A program made the position numbers and the translations under genes. From positions 682,001 through 746,000 of the forward strand of contig JAJDDC010000070.1 in assembly GCA_029260515.1 (NCBI GenBank): 64,000 nucleotides of DNA, written 5' to 3'. The notes below the pieces were generated by a model, which saw only the letters and a list, made by a program, of their open reading frames with translations, was not told the DNA's origin and did not search any database. This stretch comes from Phycisphaerales bacterium. GTDB taxonomy: Bacteria > Planctomycetota > Phycisphaerae > Phycisphaerales > UBA1924. This document shows positions 50,976 to 59,589 of the stretch, one piece after another. Position 1 is the stretch's first letter, and every line of letters begins with the position of its first letter.

Positions 50976-53030
50976 CTACGCGCCGGCGGTCGCATCGGCA
51001 CGCCGCCCTGTGGACTGTGTCTGACGCAGGGGGAGCGTGAGCAGGAACTCGGCGCCGTGCCCGCGTCGTCGCACCAGCAGCAACTCCCCGCCCGCCTCTC
51101 GGGCCAGCCCCCGCGAGAGCGCGAGGCCCAGCCCCAGGCCCGAGCGCGTCAGGCGCCTGGCCCCGCGCTGGAACTCGCCGAAGACACGCGCCCGGTCCCG
51201 CGCCGGGATGCCCGGGCCGTAGTCGGCGACGAGCATCTCCAGCACGCCCGCGTCCACCCGCACGTCCAGGTGGATCCGCGGGTCCACGTCCTCGTCGTCC
51301 TCGCCCTCGCCCGGGCCCGCGTACTTGCACGCGTTCTCGACCAGGTTCATCAGGATCCGCTCGACAGCGTGCGGATCGATCGAGAGCGTCACGCCGGCGC
51401 CCGTTGCCTCGTCGAGGTCCGCCGAAACGATCAGGTCCATCCCGCTCTGCTCGGCCCGGCGCGACAGCGTCGGGCGCAGACGCACGAGCAGCGCCTCGGG
51501 CGTCAGCTCCTGTACCTGCTCGGGGCCGGGACGCCGACGCGTGAGGCGCGCGTACTCGAGCACGTTCTCGACGATGCCGGACAACCGCCCGGACTCACTC
51601 TTGAGGGTGGACAGGTACTCGCGCCGCGCGTCCTCGTCGGTCACCATCCCGTCGGCGAGCATCTGCGCGTACAGGCGGAACGTCGTCAGGGGCGTCCGCA
51701 GCTCGTGCGTCACCGCGCTGACGAACCGGCCGCGGCGGTCCGAGAGCTGGATCGCGGCCCGGAGCACCAGCCCGATCGCGACCGCCGCCGCGACCAGCGC
51801 GAGCCACGAGAACACGAGCGTCGCGCGGCTGGGTGTGAGCCCCAGGCCCGCCGGCGTTGGCTCGGGACCAGGGACCAGACGCACCGGCGCGGTCGCCAAC
51901 AGGCTCGCGCTCGACGCCCCGTCCCACTCGCCCCGGGGTGACGGCTCCAGGCTCGCCTGCGGGAGCAGGTCGCGGACGCTGCCCAGAAGCAGCGCGCTCA
52001 ACGCGGGCCAGTCCACCCAGAACCCCTGCGTCACGCGCTGGCCCGAGACGCTCGCCTCGCGGACGAACAGCAGCTGCGGCCCGTCGCCCTGCACCCACGT
52101 CGCTTCCATGGGCCCGACGAGCACGTCGCCCACGCCCCCGCCGCTGGCGACCAACGCGGGCGGGGCGGCGGCCTCGTCCATGCCCGCGACGCTTGCATCG
52201 GAGAGCCGATCGATGAGGTCTTTCTCGGGCTCGAGCTCGCTCAATGTCACGGCATCGAGGTCGCCCGACGTACGCCCGGCGCGGCCCTCGGGGCTCGGCG
52301 CGCCCTGCGGCGCAGCGCGTTGCCCGCTGACCGGGTAGTTCGCCGCGTTCTCGAACGCCTGCTGGCGCGCCATGTACTCCTGGTCCTCGCGGCTCGACGC
52401 CAGCGCCTCCCCGTTCGAGATCGTCTGTGGCGAGAAGGCATCACGCCGCGCCGAGCCCAACGCCGCGAGCGGGTCGCCGCCCTCCTCCTTCGCAAGCTCC
52501 CGGCGCCGACCCTCGATCAGCCCGCGCAGCTCGCCCAGCAGCGCCTCGGCAGCCCGGATGTCCTCTGGACGCACGAACCCCGATTCGGCCAGGTCGAGCA
52601 TGTTCCCCGTCGGCGCCTGCGGCGAGCTGACTTGCCCGTCGGGCTCGATCTGGAAGTGGATCAGGACCAGCCCGGCGTCTGGCGAGGGCCCTTCGACCTG
52701 CTGGGCGCCGAAGTCCAGCAGGGGCGAGGGCACAACAACATCGCCCGGCCCGATCGCCTGCCACATCCGCGTGTACGCACGCTCTGCGGGGTAGAAGCTG
52801 CGGTAATGAAAGTACGGCCTGCCCGCCTCGCGCGCGATCACGGGTGTGAGCAGCGAGTCCAGGCGCCACAACGCCAGGCGGACCGCCTCCTCGCGCGCCG
52901 CGCGCGCCCGCGACCGCTGCTCCTGACGCTCCAGCCGCAGGCCCTGCCAGGTGACGAGCACGAGCACGAGCGCCACGATCGCGACGCAGCCGCCGAAGAC
53001 CAACCACGTTGCGCGCCGGCGTGAGTTCAC
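50976..53030 (-). CDS. Sensor histidine kinase with large extracytoplasmic region
   Basis: The 684-residue protein has a membrane segment at about 8-28, a 370-residue region outside the membrane, a second membrane segment (about 402-425), then HisKA with VTHELRTPL (phospho-accepting His about residue 440) and HATPase_c with NLVENACKYAGPG (N box), DYGPGIP (G1) and GLGLGLALSRGL (G2). The extracytoplasmic region shows no domain I recognise and is partly low complexity. The start overlaps the stop of the response regulator (ATGA), so the two form an operon. Confidence 0.93.
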   Translation of the reverse strand: MNSRRRATWLVFGGCVAIVALVLVLVTWQGLRLERQEQRSRARAAREEAVRLALWRLDSLLTPVIAREAGRPYFHYRSFYPAERAYTRMWQAIGPGDVVVPSPLLDFGAQQVEGPSPDAGLVLIHFQIEPDGQVSSPQAPTGNMLDLAESGFVRPEDIRAAEALLGELRGLIEGRRRELAKEEGGDPLAALGSARRDAFSPQTISNGEALASSREDQEYMARQQAFENAANYPVSGQRAAPQGAPSPEGRAGRTSGDLDAVTLSELEPEKDLIDRLSDASVAGMDEAAAPPALVASGGGVGDVLVGPMEATWVQGDGPQLLFVREASVSGQRVTQGFWVDWPALSALLLGSVRDLLPQASLEPSPRGEWDGASSASLLATAPVRLVPGPEPTPAGLGLTPSRATLVFSWLALVAAAVAIGLVLRAAIQLSDRRGRFVSAVTHELRTPLTTFRLYAQMLADGMVTDEDARREYLSTLKSESGRLSGIVENVLEYARLTRRRPGPEQVQELTPEALLVRLRPTLSRRAEQSGMDLIVSADLDEATGAGVTLSIDPHAVERILMNLVENACKYAGPGEGEDDEDVDPRIHLDVRVDAGVLEMLVADYGPGIPARDRARVFGEFQRGARRLTRSGLGLGLALSRGLAREAGGELLLVRRRGHGAEFLLTLPLRQTQSTGRRADATAGA

Positions 53031-53743
53031 GGGGTCGACCCGTTCTCGTCCGCAGCCGCCAGCATGTACCCCTTGCCCCGGACCGTGCGCACGACCTTGG
53101 GCTCCGTGGGCGAGTCGTCCAGCTGCTCACGCAGGCGCGCGACGGCCATGTCCACCGTCCGCGTCTGCGTGCCCCGCGGATCGAAGCCCCAGACGCGGGT
53201 GAGCAGCTCGTCGCGCCCGATCGCTCGTCCCCGGTTGGCCGCCAGGTACGCGAGCACCTCGGCCTCCCGCTGCGCCAGCGCCCGTCGCTCGCCCCCGGGC
53301 AGGGTCACCTCACGCCGATCGAAGTCGATCACGCGTCCGGCGATCTCGAGCCTGGACACGGGCGTCGGGCGTTCGGCCGAGCGCCGGAGCACGGCCTCGA
53401 CCCGCGCGATCAGCTCGTCCACCCCGAAGGGCTTGACGACGTAGTCGTCCGCCCCCAGCTTGAGACCGCGGACGCGGTCCTCCTCCTCGCCCCTCGCGGT
53501 GAGGAATATCACAGGGATCGAGGGCTTGGCCCGTCGCAGGTTCTCGAGCACCTCGAGCCCGTCCATCTTGGGCATCATGATGTCCAAGAGCGCGATGTCC
53601 GCGTCCACCGACAGGCATAGGTCGAGCCCCGCCCGCCCGTCGGCGGCCTCGTGCACGACGTACCCGTTGAAGCGCAGCGCATCCACGAGCCCGCGCCGGA
53701 TCGCCGGGTCGTCCTCAACCACGATGACGGTCGCCAAGGGCAC
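53027..53743 (-). CDS. OmpR/PhoB-family response regulator
   Basis: The 238-residue protein has a receiver domain with the acidic pair Glu10-Asp11, phospho-acceptor Asp54 (ALLDIMMPKMDG) and the VKPFG lysine about residue 105, followed by a winged-helix DNA-binding domain (LTRVWGFDPRGTQTRTVDMA, VVRTVRGKGYML). It is the partner of the histidine kinase immediately downstream. Targets are unknown; the nearby VIT/VWA gene is a neighbour, not a proven target. Confidence 0.95.
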   Translation of the reverse strand: MPLATVIVVEDDPAIRRGLVDALRFNGYVVHEAADGRAGLDLCLSVDADIALLDIMMPKMDGLEVLENLRRAKPSIPVIFLTARGEEEDRVRGLKLGADDYVVKPFGVDELIARVEAVLRRSAERPTPVSRLEIAGRVIDFDRREVTLPGGERRALAQREAEVLAYLAANRGRAIGRDELLTRVWGFDPRGTQTRTVDMAVARLREQLDDSPTEPKVVRTVRGKGYMLAAADENGSTP

Positions 53744-53807
53744 GCGCTACCCCTTCTCGCTCGGGCCAGACCCCGATCGGCCCGCCCACAATCCTACTTC
53801 AAAGGGA

Positions 53808-53831
53808 GCGGGCGCCTTGCCGGGCGCCCGC
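53808..53831 (-). terminator. Hairpin after the VIT/VWA gene
   Basis: gcgggcgcc (53808-53816) pairs with ggcgcccgc (53823-53831) around a 6-base loop, 35 bases after the stop of the VIT/VWA gene. On the minus strand it is followed by TCCCTTTG, a weak T tract. It separates this gene from the two-component operon. Confidence 0.6.
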
Positions 53832-53865
53832 CCCCACGCTTGTACGACGCGATCGGGTCAGGGGA

Positions 53866-56139
53866 TCACGCCGGGTTCTTCACCAGCACACGCCGCCCGT
53901 CAACGAGCAGGTACACGTCGCCCCGCTGGGCGATCAGGCCCTGGCGACCCTCGCCCGCGAGGCGCGAGGCCAGCTCGAAGTACGCCTCGGACGCGAACTC
54001 GATTGTTTCCTCGGGCGCCTCGGCCTCCTGCTCGAGCAGGCGGGCGTCAACCCAGCGGTTCTGGCGCCGAAACAGCGTCCGGTCCGCGATGTTCTGGACC
54101 GTGCGGATCTCGACCCGCTCCATGTCCGCGTCCACGTACGTCTGACGGGCCGCGGCCCGCGGCGACGCGCTGATGGAGTTCATGTTCACCGACTGGTTCA
54201 CGCCCGACGCGCCCGAGCGGTCCTCGACCGCCCGCTCGCGGAGCATGTCCACCGCCTCGTCGCGCGCGTCCGCGCGCCGCCCGCCCGCCAGACCACCGGC
54301 CCGAGCGAACTCGCCCTCCTCGGCCGCCAGGAATGCGGTGTACTCGGTCAGGATCCCAAACTCGAGCGACAGGCGCACGATCTCGTCCACAAGCTCGCCC
54401 TTGATCGACGACGCGTCGCCCGAGAGACGGATCTGGTCGATCATCGAGGCGATCTTCCGCTGGGCCCACAGGCGCGGCACGTAGCTGTGCCGCGTCGAGG
54501 CCAGCGCCGGGTCGAGCACGACGCGGGACTCGGGCATCGCGACCCGGTCGGCTCCCCTGGTGAGCATCAGACTGATCTGCTCGTCGGACGTGTACTGCCC
54601 GAGCACCACGATCTGCTCGCCCGCGAACAGGTCGGGCAGCTCGCCCGGCATCAGGTCGCGGACCATCATCGGCGCGAGACCGTCGCGCATCGGGTGAGGC
54701 CCGGTGACCAGGCGGGGTTCGACGATGATTGGCCCCGCCAGCTTGCGGAACACCTGCCCGACCTTGGCCTCCACGTCCTCGTCGGGCAGGACGAACGTGC
54801 TCGCGGCCCGAGACTTGTCCGACAGGGCGCTGAGCAGCGGGGCGTTGACGTCGTAGCCGACCCCGAAGGTGAACACGCGCCGATCGTGCGTGTTGGCCGC
54901 CTCGGCGGCGGCGCGGATTTCCTTCTCGCCCGTGATCCCGACCGTCGCCAGCCCGTCGGTGAGGAACAAAACCAGCGGCAGCGTGCCCGAAGCCGGCTCG
55001 GGGCGGAGCGCCTCGAGCAGCGCGTCGTGGATGTTCGTCCCGCCGACGGCCTTGATCTGCTCGATCGCGATGCGAGCCTGGTGGATCGTCTTGCTGTTCT
55101 TCTCGACGGGCGCCTCGAATGCCCGGTCGATCGTGTCCGAGTAGCTGATGATGTTGAACCGCTCGCCGTCGTCGAGCGCCTCGATGATCTGCAACGCCGC
55201 GGCCTTGGCCTGCTCGATCTTCTCGCCCCGCATCGAGCCCGAGCGGTCGATCACGACCGTCACCTCCCGGGGCGTCGGGTTTGTCGGGGCCGACGCGGCG
55301 CTCGAGCCCGCGACGAGCATGAAGTACCCGCCCTCGCCGCCCGCGACACGCGGGTCCGGGTACGCGATCACGCTGATGGGCAGTGCGCCCTCCTGGGCGA
55401 GGATGTAGCTCAGGCGCAGCGAACCCGGCTCGCGCATCGCGCCGGGAGAGGCGGTGGCCTGGAAGCTGGCGGCGCCGACGGGCTTGACGCTGATCTCGTG
55501 GCTGGGCGAGAAGACCGCCGCCGGCGAACCGTTCGACCCGTCGCCCGAGACCCGCACGCCCACGCTCCACGTGACGCCCGAGTCCTCGAGCGACTCGGAG
55601 CGGGGCAGCACGTAGTCCACCCGGGCGCCGTCGCCGGCGAGCACCTGCTCATAGGCGACACGGAACGTCTGCGACCCGCCCGGCGGGACGGGGAACACGC
55701 TCGAGCGGATCATCCCCGTGCCCGCGAACTCGAGCAGGCCCGGGTCGATCATCCGCCGAACGATGTCGTTGTAGATCCGCCTGGCCTCGTCACGGGGCAG
55801 GAGCCTCGCGCTGGGCTCGTCGCCCAGCCCGTCGAGGCTAAAGGCGCGGATCGCCGAGCCGTCGGGGACCGGGATCACCAGCTCGGCCTGCGCCTGTCGT
55901 GCGCCCGGGTTGCGGAGCGTGATCGCCAGCGTCGTCGTCGCGACGCGCCCGGCGATGTCGATCTGGGCATCGACTTTGTCGATCAGTACGCCGTTCGTTA
56001 CGCCCGGCGTCCGCACGTGGCGTTGGGGCATGAGCACCTGCACGGGCTCGTGCACGCCCGACGGCTGCGCCCCCGCGACCGACGACCCGAGCCCAAAGCA
56101 CGCAACACCGATCCAGGCAAGTATCCGCTGGCGACGCAT
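53866..56139 (-). CDS. Exported VIT and VWA domain protein
   Basis: The 757-residue protein has a signal peptide (WIGVACFGLGSSVAGAQ), an N-terminal VIT domain (about 35-170: TTLAITLRNPGARQAQAELV, IRRMIDPGLLEFAGTGMIRSSVFPVPPG in parts) and a von Willebrand A domain (about 290-470) with an intact metal site DRSGSM ... and later TDGLAT. This order is that of inter-alpha-trypsin-inhibitor-like proteins. The C-terminal part is helical, then a small beta tail (DVYLLVDGRRVLVKNPA). It is probably periplasmic or surface adhesive. AAAGGAGG precedes the ATG at 56139. Confidence 0.92.
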   Translation of the reverse strand: MRRQRILAWIGVACFGLGSSVAGAQPSGVHEPVQVLMPQRHVRTPGVTNGVLIDKVDAQIDIAGRVATTTLAITLRNPGARQAQAELVIPVPDGSAIRAFSLDGLGDEPSARLLPRDEARRIYNDIVRRMIDPGLLEFAGTGMIRSSVFPVPPGGSQTFRVAYEQVLAGDGARVDYVLPRSESLEDSGVTWSVGVRVSGDGSNGSPAAVFSPSHEISVKPVGAASFQATASPGAMREPGSLRLSYILAQEGALPISVIAYPDPRVAGGEGGYFMLVAGSSAASAPTNPTPREVTVVIDRSGSMRGEKIEQAKAAALQIIEALDDGERFNIISYSDTIDRAFEAPVEKNSKTIHQARIAIEQIKAVGGTNIHDALLEALRPEPASGTLPLVLFLTDGLATVGITGEKEIRAAAEAANTHDRRVFTFGVGYDVNAPLLSALSDKSRAASTFVLPDEDVEAKVGQVFRKLAGPIIVEPRLVTGPHPMRDGLAPMMVRDLMPGELPDLFAGEQIVVLGQYTSDEQISLMLTRGADRVAMPESRVVLDPALASTRHSYVPRLWAQRKIASMIDQIRLSGDASSIKGELVDEIVRLSLEFGILTEYTAFLAAEEGEFARAGGLAGGRRADARDEAVDMLRERAVEDRSGASGVNQSVNMNSISASPRAAARQTYVDADMERVEIRTVQNIADRTLFRRQNRWVDARLLEQEAEAPEETIEFASEAYFELASRLAGEGRQGLIAQRGDVYLLVDGRRVLVKNPA

Positions 56140-56222
56140 GGCGTCCTCCTTTCGTGCCCGCCCTCGTGGCGGCACGCGGTTGTTCGTCCGGTGATATGTA
56201 CCGTCTTCATCGGCGCGCGGCC

Positions 56223-56265
56223 GTCACGCCAATGTCACGGGCGACACTGTCACGAGAGTGTCACA
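56223..56265. promoter_or_regulatory. Cluster of TGTCAC repeats upstream of the VIT/VWA gene
   Basis: TGTCAC occurs at 56233, 56249 and 56260, with GTCAC also at 56223. The last two lie in the inverted repeat GACACT ... AGTGTC (about 56244-56264). The cluster is about 85-125 bases upstream of the VIT/VWA start and also just beyond the end of the MFS gene. It may bind a transcription factor. Confidence 0.35.
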
Positions 56266-56276
56266 CGCACGCGCCC

Positions 56277-57695
56277 TCAGGCGGCGCTGCGCACGATCAG
56301 GCGGTGGGGGAGCAGCGTCGAGATCAGCCCCGCGACGAGCAGCGCCCCCGCCGCGGCGTAGAACGCCGCGTCCAGGCCCCAGCCCGACCACACCGAGCCG
56401 CCGACCGCGGACGCGTCGGCGCCGCCCACCCCGAGCCGCTCGACGAGCGCCCTCGTCCGCGGCATGTCGTCCACGCCCGCGTGCACAACCTTCGCGAGCA
56501 GCGGGCCAACGAACCCGAGCGACCACGCCCCGCCGAGCATCAGGCCCGAGGCCAGGCCCGTGCGGTGCGGGAGCAGCCGCTGGGCCAGCGCCATGCTCAC
56601 CGGGATCACGCTCCCGAACCCGACACCCGCGACGATCCCGAGCGCGAAGACGCACGGCACGACCGCCCGGGGCGCGAGCGTGTCCACGCCCGGGATCAGC
56701 GCGATCGCCGCCGCGCCCAGCACCGGCATCGCGACGAACGCGAGCTTCTCGAACCGCACCGCGAGCATGGCGCCCAGCGCGATCCCACCCCCGCCCATGC
56801 CGACCTGCATCATGCCCTGCAGCGGGCCATTGAGTGCAGAGGCCTTGAGCCCGGTCGCCTTGGTCAGCTCGCCCGCCGCGAGCTTGTCGAGCGTGTGCTC
56901 CGAGGCCCACTGCGTGAAGAGGTACACCAGCGCCATATTCACGCTGAAGCGGAGGACATTGGCCGCGTACAACACGCCGACCGCGCCCCAGCGCCCGCGT
57001 CGCTCGCCCTTCGAGAGGCGGCCGTGGTGCTCGCGGGCGTCGTGGTGGCGGTGTGGGATTGCGTGGATCGCCCACGCCAGCGCGCCCACCGCGAGCACGC
57101 CCGGGATCATCATCCACGCAAGCGACGCCAGGCCGTGATCGATCGCCCCGGGCGCGTCGGAGCCCGCGAACGCGTCCACGATACGGGGCGTGAAGACGTT
57201 GCCCCCGACCCCGCCGAGCATGCCGGCCAGGAAGAAGACCGCGACGCCCAGCGAGCGCCGGGCGCCCGAGAGCTGCCCGACCGCGGCCGCGGCGGGGGGG
57301 TGGAACGCGCCGATCCCCGCCGCCCCCGCGCCGTGCAGGAGCATGAGCACCTCGAAGCTCCGTGCCCGCCCGATCAGCGAGACGCACACGACCGCGACGA
57401 ACAGCCCGAGCGTGCCGAGCGAGCGGGTGTCGAGCTTGTCGCTCGCCCAGGCGACCAGAGGCTGGACCAGCCCGCTGGTGACCGACCCGAGGCCCAGCAG
57501 CAGCGCGACCTGCCCCGTCGTCAGGTCCAGACGCGCGGTCAGCAGGGGGATCAGCGAGACAGCCATAAACGAGAAGAAGTCGGTCACGCTGTGCGCGCCG
57601 ATGGTGACGCCCGCGCGCGTGCGGGGGCACGCGAGCCTCGGCGCTCGCAACGCGGGCTCGTGCGGTTGTGTCCGGGGCGGGCTCATCGAGGCCAA
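56277..57695 (-). CDS. MFS transporter, fosmidomycin-resistance (Fsr) family
   Basis: The 472-residue protein has twelve predicted membrane segments. GAHSVTDFFSFMAVSLIPLL at the first helix, LHGAGAAGIGAFHPPAAAAV and NPLQG-like SALNGPLQGMMQ segments, and GLASGLMLGGAWSLGFVGPLL in helix 10-11 match Fsr-type drug exporters. Substrates in this subfamily range from fosmidomycin to unknown compounds; the actual substrate here is inferred only. A 30-residue cytoplasmic loop with His-rich sequence (AIHAIPHRHHDAREHHGRL) separates helix 6 and 7. Confidence 0.85.
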   Translation of the reverse strand: MASMSPPRTQPHEPALRAPRLACPRTRAGVTIGAHSVTDFFSFMAVSLIPLLTARLDLTTGQVALLLGLGSVTSGLVQPLVAWASDKLDTRSLGTLGLFVAVVCVSLIGRARSFEVLMLLHGAGAAGIGAFHPPAAAAVGQLSGARRSLGVAVFFLAGMLGGVGGNVFTPRIVDAFAGSDAPGAIDHGLASLAWMMIPGVLAVGALAWAIHAIPHRHHDAREHHGRLSKGERRGRWGAVGVLYAANVLRFSVNMALVYLFTQWASEHTLDKLAAGELTKATGLKASALNGPLQGMMQVGMGGGGIALGAMLAVRFEKLAFVAMPVLGAAAIALIPGVDTLAPRAVVPCVFALGIVAGVGFGSVIPVSMALAQRLLPHRTGLASGLMLGGAWSLGFVGPLLAKVVHAGVDDMPRTRALVERLGVGGADASAVGGSVWSGWGLDAAFYAAAGALLVAGLISTLLPHRLIVRSAA

Positions 57696-57734
57696 ATCTA
57701 GGTGGCCTCGGGCGCCGGACGCGCCGGGGCGGCT

Positions 57735-59471
57735 CTAGCGTCCCGCGGGTCGCCCGCCCTTGCGCGGGTCGGAGGCGGCCTCCCAGCCCCCGCCGACGCG
57801 GGCGCGCCGGATGAGCTGGACGTTCCCGACCGCGTCGCGCTCGCGCAGGACGTGCCCGAAGGCCTCGATCGCGTCTGCCCGCTCGGGCGAGAACGCGCCG
57901 GGCTCGTGATACAACAGATCGGGCGCCCACTGGTGGTGGACGCGCCTGGCGGCGACCGCCTCGCCCGCGCCGTCGCCCTGTATGACGCGCAGCAGCGCCT
58001 GCGTTGTGCCCGAGATGATCCGCGGCCCGCCCGAGGCGCCCGCGACGGCGAACACGCCCCGGTGGTCGAGCACGATCGTCGGCGACATGCTCGACAGCGG
58101 GCGCTTGCTCGCCTCGGGCAGGTTCCGATCGCTCTGCTCGAGGCCGAACGCGTTGGGCTCGCCCGGGCGGGTGAGGAAGTCGTCCATCTCGTCGTTGAGG
58201 ACGAAGCCGAACTCCGGGACACCGACCAGCGAGCCGAACTCGAGGTTGATCGTCTCGGTGCACGCGACGGCGTTGCCCCATTTGTCCACGACCGAGACGT
58301 GGCTCGTCCCGCCCGATTCTGGCGGGGGCGAGTGCGTGCCGTAGCGGTCGAGGGGCTGGGTCCGGTCGCGCCGGACCTGTGCCGCGAGGCGCCGGACGTT
58401 CTCGACCGAGAGCAGGCCCTCGACCGGGACGTTCACGAACGCGGGGTCGCCGAACCACATCGCGCGGTCGGCGAACGCGTGCTTCATCGACTCGACGAGC
58501 ATGTGGAGGCGCTCGAGCGAAGTGTCTCGGGTGCGCGGATCGATGCCCAGGGCCTGGAGGATCCGGAGCGTCTCGAACATGGTGACACCACCCGAGGAGG
58601 GCGGGGGCATGCCGAGGAACTCGTAGCCCGCGATCTGTGCGCGCAGCGGCTGCGACTGATCCACGTGGAACGCCTCGAGGTCGTCGTGGGTCATGACGCC
58701 GCCGGCGTCGCCGACCGCCTTGACGATCGCGTCCGCGATCGGGCCCTTGTAGAAGGCGTCGGCGCCCTGGTGGGCGATGAGTTCCAGCGCCTCGGCCTGT
58801 TCTGGCAGGCGGATCCGGTCGCCGGCCTGCACACGCCCCTTCCTGAGCAGGCGTTCCCAGACAAAGGCATGATCGGTCTTCCACCCGGGGTTGGCCTTGA
58901 ACTTGGCGGTCAGGCGCTTCGAGGCGTCGGCGTAGTGGTCGTCGGCAACAAACCCGGCGCGTGCCGCGGCGATCGCGGGCGCGAGGACGGCCTCGCGGCT
59001 CAGGCGCCCGTGCTGTGCGTGCGCGCGCAGGAGACCCGCGACCGTGCCCGGGACGGCGATCGCGGTGCCGCCGTAGCGCGAGTGCCGGTCGTCGTCGTAC
59101 TTCTCGAAGAAATCAGGGGTGATGCCCGAGGGCGCGGTCTCTCGGTAGTTGTACGCGACGTTGACGGCGGGCCGGTCGGTCCCGCCCGCGATGTGGACGA
59201 CCATGAAGCCGCCACCGCCGATGCCGCACGAGTAGGGGCGGACGACCGAGAGCGTGAAGCTGGTCGCGACGGCGGCGTCGACCGCGTTGCCGCCGCGGGC
59301 GAGGATCGCCGCGCCCGCCTCGGAGGCGGTGGGGTGGTCGGCGGCGACGGCTTGTTTGTCGAACAGCGCGCTGTAGCCGCGGGCGGCGCCGTCCTGCGGG
59401 GTGGTGCGGCAGGCCGGCAGCACGCACGCTCCGAGGGCGAGGGCGACGACGAGGAGTCTTTGAGTACGCAT
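57735..59471 (-). CDS. ggt: Gamma-glutamyltransferase, lipoprotein form
   Basis: The 578-residue N-terminal nucleophile hydrolase removes or transfers gamma-glutamyl groups from glutathione and related compounds. It shows ASEAGAAILARGGNAVDAAVAT, GGGGFMVVH and the autoprocessing site SGGTSHVSVVD with nucleophile Thr389, then LNDEMDDF and SSMSPTIV. The lead peptide (VALALGACVLPAC) has a lipobox Cys about residue 21, so it is anchored in a membrane facing the periplasm rather than free. It is followed after 118 bp upstream by a glutamate-cysteine-ligase-like gene. Confidence 0.94.
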   Translation of the reverse strand: MRTQRLLVVALALGACVLPACRTTPQDGAARGYSALFDKQAVAADHPTASEAGAAILARGGNAVDAAVATSFTLSVVRPYSCGIGGGGFMVVHIAGGTDRPAVNVAYNYRETAPSGITPDFFEKYDDDRHSRYGGTAIAVPGTVAGLLRAHAQHGRLSREAVLAPAIAAARAGFVADDHYADASKRLTAKFKANPGWKTDHAFVWERLLRKGRVQAGDRIRLPEQAEALELIAHQGADAFYKGPIADAIVKAVGDAGGVMTHDDLEAFHVDQSQPLRAQIAGYEFLGMPPPSSGGVTMFETLRILQALGIDPRTRDTSLERLHMLVESMKHAFADRAMWFGDPAFVNVPVEGLLSVENVRRLAAQVRRDRTQPLDRYGTHSPPPESGGTSHVSVVDKWGNAVACTETINLEFGSLVGVPEFGFVLNDEMDDFLTRPGEPNAFGLEQSDRNLPEASKRPLSSMSPTIVLDHRGVFAVAGASGGPRIISGTTQALLRVIQGDGAGEAVAARRVHHQWAPDLLYHEPGAFSPERADAIEAFGHVLRERDAVGNVQLIRRARVGGGWEAASDPRKGGRPAGR

Positions 59472-59589
59472 GGGCGCAGGCTATCCCCTTGCCCCGGGCG
59501 TGGGGAGTCTTTTGTGCGCGACGGGGTGGCGGCGGCGCCTTCCTATCTTGACATGCGAGCCGGCCGGGCCAGAGCGTCGGCCTGGCTCG

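Noticed and set aside
16768-57695. ispD, murA and an Fsr-like exporter as an antibiotic self-resistance set (fosmidomycin and fosfomycin)
   Set aside because: The genes are 10-40 kb apart, murA keeps the fosfomycin-sensitive Cys, and no biosynthetic genes for such antibiotics are present.
56224-58884. Long minus-strand frame across the MFS and gamma-glutamyltransferase genes
   Set aside because: It lies in another frame over two genes with strong family matches, and its translation is Arg/Gly/Pro-rich low complexity.
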